From Acholoe squamosa (Eukaryota > Annelida > Polychaeta > Phyllodocida > Polynoidae), in contig OX439044.1 of NCBI GenBank assembly GCA_949317995.1, positions 49,308,166 through 49,372,165 on the forward strand: 64,000 nt of DNA, written 5' to 3'. The position numbers and the translations under genes are program-made. The notes below the pieces were generated by a model. The model saw only the letters and a program-made list of their open reading frames with translations. It was not told the DNA's origin and did no database searches. Below are positions 55,732 through 64,000 of this stretch, one piece after another. Position 1 is the stretch's first letter. Every line of letters begins with the position of its first letter.

Positions 55732-56567
55732 CACTGCAAAAATGGTGTTTAGTTTTTAAACATGTTTAAGTCTAAACATGTTTAAAACCTAAACATATAC
55801 CTCAGTTAGGTGTATCATCAACTACACATTGAGGAAAACAACACTTTTATTCTAAATACATAAACATTTTTGCTAAACATGTTTAGACATTTAGAGATTA
55901 AACAGTTGAATATTAGGTTTTTAGATTTAAACATCAATATGTTTAGATACTTGGATGTCAAATCCACACCAGGTAGCAGCACTACCTCTAAATGGACTAT
56001 CTGCACACAGTTTTATAATCAATTGTTGTGACAAATATCCCCAAACTCCTTGCTTATCATAATGTCAAATCTCATTAAATGTTATGAAAATAGACACAAC
56101 AATAGAAAATTAACTACATTCAACTTACACCACCAACATTACATAAAATAATCAATGAGCTCCATGACTTACACCTATGTCATGTTATTTTGTAAAGTAT
56201 AAAGCAATATGTCCTTCCTGCCAACCTGTTGTACTTTCTCAAGTCTCCTATTCTAATGCAGTATGTACATACATGTGTATATAGCTGCGGCTGACATCTT
56301 TGGAGACTTTACAGTGAAAATACCTGCTGATGTCCTCCAGTAAATGAGAAAACAAACAAAAGATATTCCTCTATTATTTTTTAATAGATACATGTCTGCA
56401 AACCCTTACTTCCCACACAAATTTTGAACCTAAACACCTAGATTTCTAAACACTTGAGTTAAGCACATTGTTTGGCTTAACATGTTTAGGAAATTAATGT
56501 GATTACAAAAAGGTTGCAAGAATATGTTTAGAATTGTGTTTAGGATCTAAACACCATTTTTGCAGTG
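55732..56567 (-). mobile_element. TA-flanked MITE, copy 2 (836 bp), opposite orientation
   Basis: Starts CACTGCAAAAATGGTG and ends CACCATTTTTGCAGTG, with TA on both sides. Internal landmarks of copy 1 (CTTTGGAGAC, GACATC) appear on the other strand. Differences and small gaps relative to copy 1 suggest moderate age. Confidence 0.8.
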
Positions 56568-57423
56568 TATGAAAAGGTGTATAGGTGCTGGTTCTCAAAA
56601 ATAGTATAGATCTTCTCACATTCATATAAACAGGTTGGTACCCATCCTGCATCTGAGGCATTCATGAAGGCATTTCTGGGATGGAAAGATCATGCAATGT
56701 GATATGGAGTCCCGCTATCCTCATTCCATTAGCCTTTTCAGTCTCCGAGGAAGAACCCTTTATTGACATTCTATGGAGTAAAAAGACATGACCAATTATT
56801 GAGGGTATCTACATGTGCTGCCAATTCTTGCAGGTTAGAGATAGCAGATGTGAGGTTGATAAGGGATGGAATAGGGGGGGACCTTGTATTTATGTAACCT
56901 CCATGGCAGGAGTCGAAGGCAATCTCTGGCATTCTAGAATGCAGACTAGAAGGTCTCTTCTCCAACAGACTAAGACTAGAAGGTCTCTTCTCCAACACCT
57001 TATATTAGTATTGGTTGCCTATATCTACACAAGGTATCACATTATAATATTAATGTCGGTTGATATTTTTGACTTCTATCTGATATGGACATGATCAAAG
57101 AGATCAACCAACCTGGTTTGCAATTTGCTGTTGTACAATGCCATTAGACTCAATTGGGTATCTAGAAGATAGGATTAAAGCTGAATAAACTTTGGAATTT
57201 CAGCCAAATGTACAATGAACTCACCGATTACATCGATGTTAGACTTCCGAATCATGACACGGGCAGCAAACCCTAGTTCCACAAATTTTAATACTCAGAA
57301 CAGCTCATGAAGCATGCTATCAGACGATGAATGTGAAAAAGAAAACAATGAAAGATGCCAATTATTAGTACGTGAAACTTAGCACAAGTTGCAATCTGTT
57401 GTGTCTGGTGTCTGTCTGGTCAG
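56568..57423. other. No gene recognised upstream of the 57.4-kb exon
   Basis: Contains a local duplication (GACTAGAAGGTCTCTTCTCC at about 56945 and 56971). No further exon is supported. Confidence 0.45.
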
Positions 57424-57691
57424 TATTGATGGATGGTTTGTCAAGATTACTCTTACTGTCAAGGGGAACTTTGCCAAACAGACAGTTCCTGGCCCAATCG
57501 GTCTAAATTCAGGACAATCATCTACTTTTTTAACTTGCCCTGAACAGGAAGCCTTCACAGCAGGAGTATATTTTGAATCAGGAGGTGATTCCCTAAGGGG
57601 CTACGACTCCTGGGATACGACTGCACACATCTACTACAATCTGAAAATTTCCAAATTGGCTACGGTTGGCCCTGATATAATAACCACATAG
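57424..57691 (+). CDS. Candidate terminal coding exon, unidentified protein
   Basis: An acceptor-like TGTCTGTCTGGTCAG precedes 57424. The frame then runs as a phase-2 exon to TAG at 57689-57691, about 89 codons. The peptide has alternating hydrophobic residues (WFVKITLTVKG, ISKLATV), several Gly/Ser turns and a Cys-Pro. That pattern resembles a beta-sandwich: strand, GQS turn, strand, then GYDSWDTTA. Codon use looks coding, unlike the surrounding repeats. No poly(A) signal lies immediately downstream. I do not recognise the family. The frame also extends back to 57389 without a stop, so the true start is uncertain. Confidence 0.4.
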
Positions 57692-58027
57692 AGCTTTGTA
57701 GCATTAGTGACCACTAATTTTGTGCTGTAATGGCACTATAGGTAAGGGCTCCTTTTGCGATTTGAGAGGGACTGGTTGTAGCAAGTTAAGAAATAGCCCC
57801 TGGCTCTAACAGACATAATCTTGCCTGTTGACAGACAATACATTGTCTGCTGGGTAGACGATAGACTAGTTCTAATTGGGAACTTTGCAATGTGAAAGAA
57901 ATCTACGTAGTGCAAGGGGTATTTTGCGTGATAGCTGCTACCAGCCCCTTTGTCAAATACGTATAACGACGTTCAATGGTTGCGTACACTGGAGTATTTG
58001 TACTGTTAGTAGTAGCTAGGGTTATCT

Positions 58028-58405
58028 TACAGCAAAAACCCTTGGCAACTTTGGTTCCAGTACATTTTGCTGTAAATCTACAGGGGGTGAGTTGCTGTAA
58101 TTCTACAATAGAATCCACAGTAACAACCACTTTAACCATACAGCAAGATTATTCAGATCTACAGAAGCATATGTTGTAAATTAACCGGAAAATATGTTGT
58201 AGAATTACAAAAAATATGTCTTGTAAAATAACAGTAATATTTTCTGTAAATGAACAGCAAGTTTTGCTGTAAATTATCAGCAGAAAATATACAGAAACTT
58301 TTGCTGGCAACTGAGGTTCCAGCAACTATTGCTGTAAATTTACAGAAACTATGAGTGTAGAATTACAGCTACAGGGGCTGTTAATCTACAAGAACTGTAT
58401 TGTAT
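58028..58405. repeat. Repeat rich in inverted TGTAA / TTACA words
   Basis: At least a dozen short words such as GCTGTAAAT, TTACAGCAA, TTGTAAAATAACAG and TGTAAATTTACAG occur, and many pair with each other. It is probably a degraded foldback element; its limits are not sharp. Confidence 0.5.
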
Positions 58406-58448
58406 AATATGTATAGGCACTGCTATATATATATATATATATATATAC

Positions 58449-58794
58449 CAGGGGCGTAGGAAAAGGGGGGGCCAGGGGGGCCTGGGCCCCCCCAATCATG
58501 AAGGAGGTGGGGCCTGAGTATGTCTGGGCCCCCCCAATATTTTCCAAGAACTCATAAACACAATGGAAAAGAAGCTAAAACTTTACATCTCAAATTAGAT
58601 TATTATGGTGATGTCATAGGGAGAATAGGGGTCTGAGCCTAAAGTCAGATCCAAAATTTACCAAAAATCACTTTTCTATATGAATTCTAAATACGCATAT
58701 ATAGACGCCATCACGCATCAGCCTACAATTCAAGATAGTCGCAATGGTGCCCTTGCCGGGCCCCCCCAATGAAGATTTGCTTCCTACGCCTCTG
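58449..58794. mobile_element. MITE with CAGGGGCGTAGGAA ends (346 bp)
   Basis: CAGGGGCGTAGGAA at the left and TTCCTACGCCTCTG at the right form a 14-bp inverted repeat, with GGGGGGCC / GGCCCCCCC just inside. TATAC flanks both sides (left flank inside an AT tract). Non-coding; the end sequence resembles small hAT-like MITEs. Confidence 0.7.
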
Positions 58795-60386
58795 TATACT
58801 CTACCAGTGAGGTGTGTCCATGACATAGTCGCCACTTATTGTTTATGTGTGCACTCTGTGCAGGCATTGATACTATAAACCATGCATGCCTGATGAAGAA
58901 AAGAAAGTCTCCAATCTCAGTGAAGTGCCATCACTGAGAGCTGGAGAAGTAGACAACCGTCTCTCTCAAACCATTTCATGGTCTGTCAGTTTTAACACTG
59001 GACTAACCGAAAGACAGGTAGGCCTATGTTAGCTTCAAGTTCAGAGTCCAGGCACTTATATATACAATTTAGACACAGGTGTGGTGTCTTTGATGTATAT
59101 TACTGGTTGTTCCTAGTTTCTTCTCAGATAACTCTATACATTATCTATTGTGCACAATGTTAGATTGAACCCATTGAGGTTATTATTGTATTACAATTAA
59201 TTGACAAGCTCTGGGAACATTATTGGATTGAGATGCCACTATAAGCATATACATTCTTAACAAATGGTGTATACTGCTGCCCCCCCCAGTAGCAGGACCT
59301 AGAGGTAAGGCTATTTTGGTAAAGCCTTTATGGGTCACTCTGGTGCAGAGTGACTGGCTGGCCTAGGGATTGCAAGAGTAATTATACAAGACAACTCACA
59401 GTACATATGTGTCTACAGGTAGAAGCTTGTCACTAAACAGGGACAGTCAGTGTATTTGAGAATACTGCTCTTTCTCCTGTTGATTTACATAGAACAACCC
59501 TGTTATATAACCCCAAATATTTACCGTGATAACCTTAGTATGCCCATGGCAAATGTCCATTTAACCTTTATGGATGAATGGTTTTTGAATTGCCCAGGGT
59601 AATTGCAAGACATTACAAAAGATCTCCATGGTATAGAGGGGTAGCCTTGTGGAGTCCTCTCTCTCTCTGAGGAAGTTCAAAAGGCTGCCACCAAGGTTAA
59701 ATTTAAAGCTGAGGTTATGAAAATTGGAAATCTGAGACGGAATCTAAAAAGTGGTTATAATTAGTTAAAGAAGCAGGTGTAGACACAGCGCCGCTTCAAT
59801 TCAACTCAAAACAATTTAATTCAATTCAATTACTTAGCCATTGTTTACATCTTAGGCCAAATAAAAAAAAAGGTTTGTTTCCAGTAACCCGACTGACCCT
59901 AGCAAAACAGGGGCAAAAAAAAAACTTTTTCTTTTGATTTGAAGAATTTTGTCGCATATTTTCATTTTTAATTGAAATTTTTCATTACCTTTTGAGGATT
60001 TTTCCTGTATCCCTTTTGTGTTCTTCCCCTCTCTCACAGTTGTCATTTTCCCATAATTATCTTATAATGAGATCAAAGAATTTGATACATCCATTGATAT
60101 GCTAATAGGGTTAGTGTCTCATGTACTTGTATACACATATATAACACTTGGTTATGAAGTTCTTTCTTAAATGAGTACTATTGTTGTAAGCTGTTGATAC
60201 CTACATTTCAAATAAAAACTATATTTACTTGCATGTTATCATAATCAGACTGCCAGCACCCTCGATTATCACTCCCCAATCATCTTTGTAGAAATTGACA
60301 AGTGTTGTGTTTTGTGAAGATTTGTTACTTCCATTTTTGTGTTGAAAAATCAAATAAAACTTGGTAAACTCTATAGCATCATTTAA
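58795..60386. other. No gene recognised
   Basis: An A-run near 59861-59868 and another near 59914-59922. No exon is supported. Confidence 0.45.
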
Positions 60387-60601
60387 CCCATTGAGGCCTA
60401 GCATCGACTATAGTTGACACCATGGCAGGCCTAGCGTCGACTATAGTTGACACCATGGCAGGCCTAGCGTCGACTATAGTCGACGCCCTTTATATAGGAT
60501 TAGTATAGGAATTGAAAATAGGCTCGTCCTCTAGGAACTATACTTTTTTCAGAGGTCGTCCCCACGGCCAGGGCAACAATTTTTGCTCTGCCCTTAAAGG
60601 G
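60387..60601. mobile_element. TTAA-flanked piggyBac-like MITE with internal 33-bp repeats
   Basis: TTAA at 60383-60386 and 60602-60605 flank CCCATTGAGGCC... and ...CCCTTAAAGGG, in keeping with piggyBac-type CCC ends. The interior has about 2.5 units of a 33-bp repeat (GGCCTAGCRTCGACTATAGT...) containing GTCGACTATAGTCGAC, a 16-bp palindrome that is perfect in the last unit. No coding sequence. Confidence 0.65.
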
Positions 60602-60675
60602 TTAAATGAACATAACAGTTCATTGATGCAGTGGGTAAGTCCAAAAAGAAAAATTGCCATCATATCCTTAGGACT

Positions 60676-60855
60676 GCTAGTGCTTTCTGTCAGTGAACAA
60701 CCAAAACGTATTAATGTGGGTAGTAAAAATGGGGGTCCAAAATACCAGTACTTTCTGTCAGTGCACAACCAAAACGCATTAATGTGGGTAGTAAAAGTGG
60801 GGGTCCAAAGTGCCAGTACTTTCTGTCAGTGCACAACCAAAACGTATTATGAGTA
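60676..60855 (+). repeat. 69-bp tandem repeat, about 2.6 units
   Basis: Units contain TACTTTCTGTCAGTG, ACAACCAAAACG and GTGGGTAGTAAAA followed by GGGGGTCCAAA. They differ by a few substitutions. Confidence 0.85.
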
Positions 60856-61280
60856 ATGGATTTTCCAATTCTTGTAGAACCATACAGTAATAATGTGTAT
60901 TCAAGGTGGGATTTCTCTCTATTTTCAATGTAATTTTCCACAACTAATACACATTAGCCTGAGTTAGTAGTGTCAGTGATAGGAACAATACACATCTAAA
61001 CATTTTGGCAAGTCTACTTGAACTAAATCATCATCTCAAGTAAAACTCTTTGAAACAATTTGGCAGAAGGCATTCAGTTGTAGTCTCTGAATGCCAAAAC
61101 ATATTCAGGTGTAACGAAATGCCACTAGCTTCAAACTAAAACGTTTTGAAACGTTTTAGCAAGCGCAATTCCACACTAGTCTAATCATGCCAAAAGGTAT
61201 CAATGTGTTCTGCAGAGTAAGTGCCATTACAGCAAAACGTTCTAAAACGTTTTGGCAAGGATTCACATAGTAAATATATT

Positions 61281-62683
61281 GTACAAGGCACATATACACC
61301 TCTAGATACACTACATAAATCGTACATAGCACCTACACACCTGTAGATACTAGATGTTTCATACATACCACCTACACACCTGTACATACACTACATGTAT
61401 CATACATAGCACCTACACACCTGTTCATACAATACATGTATCGTACATGACACCTACACACCTATAAATACACTACATGTATCGTAAATGGCACCTACAC
61501 ACTTGTACATACACTACATGTATCATACATAGCACCTAAACACATGTAGATGCACTATATGTATCGTAAATGGCACCTACACACCTGTAGATACACTACA
61601 TGTATTGTGCATAGCACCTACACACCTGTAGATACAATACATGTATTTTTCATGGCACCTAAACACCTGTACATACAGTACATGTGTCGTACATAGCACC
61701 TACACACTTGTAGATAAAATACATATATCATACATAGCACCTACACACCTGTAGATACACTACATGTATCATAAATGACACCAACGCACCTGTACATATA
61801 ATACATGTGTCGTACATAGCACCTACACACCTGTAGATACACTACATGTATCAAACATGGCACCTAAACACCTGTCGAAACACTACATGTATTATACATA
61901 GCACCTACACACCTGTAGATGCACTACATGTATCGTACATAGCACATACACACCTGTATATACAATACATGTACTATACATGACACCTACACACATGTAC
62001 ATACAATACATGTGTCGTACATAGCACCTACACACCTGTAGATATACTACATGTATCATACATAGCACCTACACACCTGTATCGTACATACCACCTACAC
62101 ACCTGTAGATATACTACATGTATCGTACATACCACCTACACACCTGTAGATACAATACATGTATCGTACATACCACCTACACACCTGTAGATATACTACA
62201 TGTATTATACATAACACATACACACCTGTACATACACTACATGTATTGTACATGGCACCTACACACCTGTACATACACTACATGTATCATACATGGCACC
62301 TACACACCTGTACATACAATACATGTGTCGTACATAGCACCTACACACCTGTACATACACTACATGTATTGTACATGACACATACACACCTGTAGATACA
62401 CTACATGTATCATACATAGCACCTACACACCTGTATCGTACATGACACATACACACCTGTAGATACAATACATGTATCATACATAGCACCTACACACCTC
62501 TATATACAATACATGTATCGTACATGGCACCTACACACCTGTAGATATATTACACGTATCGTGCATAGCACCTACACACCTGTAGATACAATACATGTGC
62601 CGAATATAGCACCTACACACCTGTAGGTACATTAGATGTGTCGTACATAGGACCTAAACACCTGTAGATACAATACATGTGTC
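61281..62683 (+). repeat. 41-bp minisatellite, about 34 units
   Basis: The consensus has ACCTACACACCTGTAGATAC, then ACTACATGTATCATACATAGC. Most units are 41 bp; at least two are shortened at CCTGTATCGTACAT (about 62078 and 62432). Each unit contains a TACATGTA palindrome. Open frames across it are products of the repeat, not genes. Confidence 0.9.
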
Positions 62684-63850
62684 TTATACCACGATTTCGG
62701 AACTTCCGGTGGGTTTATATGCAGTTTAACCGTGCATTATTCTGCATATACCACACATGTGCATTTTTGAAATTTTTGATATATACTTTTTCGAGGTCAA
62801 GTTGGACTTAGAATATTTTGGGAGACGCTGGCGGACATAGAAATTTAGTCTCGCCATTGTTTCAAAGTGAAAAATCGTCCCAACTCATATGAGGATTGAA
62901 CCCCGGCCGCAGTGGTGGTAGGCGAAGGCCTTAGCCATAGCGCCACACTGAACGGTGATGAAATCCAAGGCGAAAGTAAATAAGTTCTAACCTGCTATGT
63001 TTCCAGTCAGTTTTCGTCTTGATTCCAAGCTTGACATGTTATAATATCGAAATCCCAAGAAGTTTTCGATCCATAGACGAGGAATGCGTGCTAATTTTCT
63101 CCATTTTCTTTGATATAAATAAGAATCCATTGATTTTTCCATCGTACGCGAGTCGCGGCCCGTGGCCGCTCTGCGCGAAGCCATTGTTTTTGTTCCTTGC
63201 CGGGAGAGGTACCGCCGTGTTTACACCCACATTTCGTATCGTATCCAACCATGACAAGTTTTCAAATTAAAACATACATATCCTTAGACATCCTAGATGA
63301 GTACTCCATGCTTGATATGTCCGATATATTCAAAATAAATAAGAATCCATTGATTTTCCAAAACGGTCCGAAATTTTCGGCGTCTTCCTCGTACGGCGAG
63401 CGGATTGCCTATATCTACATCCGGGCCACTGACACACTTTCGCCGGACAAGTAGGCGGGTGGGAATGGCCGGACCGCGACTCGCGTACATTGGGAAAATC
63501 AATGGATTCTCCTTTTTTTGAATATATTGAACATAATACGTATGGAGGGATCATCTAGACTATCTAAGGATGTGTATGTTTTAATTTGAAGACTTGTCAT
63601 GGTTGGATTCCATACGAAAAGTGACTGTATACACAGCGGTACCTCTTCCGACAAGGAACAAAAACAATGGCTTCGCGCAGATCGGACACGGGCCGTGTCG
63701 TTTGCACTTACAAAATGTCTTCGCCTGGCTATATTATTTGGATTTCAGGTAAGAAATTGATACAAAATGGAGGAAATGGTGGTATAAACCTATTAGGTCA
63801 TGGATATTGCAGCCCACGGGCCGTACATGCTGTATATACCCTATTAGCTT
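62684..63850. mobile_element. Insertion splitting the 41-bp array, with long inverted repeats
   Basis: The array stops inside a unit (...CATGTGTC) and resumes at about 63851 (TACATAGCACCTACACACC). The inserted DNA begins TTATACCAC and contains GTGGTATAA at 63779-63787, a possible terminal repeat. It holds a tRNA-like segment (62892-62948) and an inverted repeat of about 210 bp: left arm about 63145-63358, right arm about 63480-63700. Both arms carry ATGGCTTCGCGCAG in outward-facing frames. Element class unknown. Confidence 0.6.
62892..62948 (-). repeat. tRNA-like segment (SINE head or tRNA pseudogene)
   Basis: On the minus strand GTGTGGCGCTATGGCTAAGG (A-box-like) is followed by CGGGGTTCAATCCTC (B-box-like) about 30 bp later. 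The arms do not form a complete tRNA. Confidence 0.5.
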
Positions 63851-63898
63851 AATACATAGCACCTACACACCTTTAGATATACTACATGTGTCCTTCAT
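63851..63898 (+). repeat. Single displaced 41-bp array unit
   Basis: TACATAGCACCTACACACC followed by TAGATATACTACATGTG matches the array consensus, showing that the array continued to the right before the insertion. Confidence 0.8.
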
Positions 63899-63942
63899 AG
63901 GAGAGGCCATGACCTGGGGGCCATGAGTGATACATGGTACCA

Positions 63943-64000
63943 GAACACATTATTGAACAAGTAACCAATGGATAACTCATGACGCTTGTGGGTTAGTGAA
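63943..64000 (+). repeat. Dispersed repeat ('TTATTGAACAAGTAA'), copy 2, cut by window end
   Basis: Matches 35786-35840 (ACAAGTAACCAATGGATAAC, then TTAGTGAA) with a few substitutions. It continues past the window. Confidence 0.75.

Noticed and set aside
62118..62489. Long open frames on both strands with repeated YTPVDTLHVLY-like peptides
   Set aside because: They are translations of the 41-bp minisatellite; a repeat of this period gives repeating peptides in several frames.

Overview
This window reads as nuclear DNA of a multicellular animal, most likely a marine invertebrate. There are no bacterial-style operons and open frames are short. One strong first exon ends at a consensus splice donor. 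The sequence is packed with non-autonomous DNA transposons (MITEs), tRNA-derived SINE heads, minisatellites and one long tyrosine-recombinase retroelement of the Ngaro/DIRS order. The species cannot be fixed from the sequence; Ngaro elements are well known from echinoderms, cnidarians and fish, among others.

Layout. 1-5.1 kb: repeats, then a CpG-rich promoter-like stretch and a signal-peptide exon (4953-5112, + strand) whose intron runs to the right. 5.1-20 kb: intronic or intergenic DNA with TTAA-flanked MITEs, a CRE/YY1-rich segment near 8.1-8.3 kb, and several coding relics. 20.3 kb: one candidate internal exon. 21.0-25.5 kb: a MITE, an 83-bp minisatellite, and a 3.4-kb inverted-repeat element carrying about 38 copies of the palindrome ATGCCC-N3-GGGCAT, which fits the AP-2 (TFAP2) consensus. 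26.8-32.9 kb: a nearly complete Ngaro-like element with split direct repeats (A1-gag-pol-YR-B1-A2-B2). 33.2 kb: a paralogous copy of its empty target site. 35.8-36.6 kb: tRNA-derived SINE heads. 38-44.5 kb: paired inverted MITEs and two copies of an interleaved foldback element, one with a nested MITE. 45.2-47.0 kb: a terminal-inverted-repeat (TIR) element filled with minisatellites. 48.4-56.6 kb: two opposed copies of a TA-flanked MITE. 57.4 kb: a candidate terminal coding exon. 58-64 kb: small MITEs, then a roughly 1.4-kb array of 41-bp repeats interrupted by an element with long inverted repeats.

How the parts work together. The Ngaro-like element is the only multi-gene unit. Gag overlaps Pol in the -1 frame, and the overlap holds a textbook frameshift signal (A AAA AAC, a 7-nt spacer, then an 11-bp stem). 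Pol carries reverse transcriptase and RNase H. A tyrosine recombinase (YR) frame would integrate the circular cDNA. The B1-A2 junction, the two ends and the paralogous empty site agree on a 3-bp ATT crossover with no target duplication. This copy has near-identical repeats, so it looks recent, but its RNase H and recombinase frames are broken.

The most notable signals are the frameshift signal, the preserved empty site, and the transposon-borne AP-2-like array with its repeated 29-bp spacing. All coordinates and identities were read by eye; no alignment or search was run.
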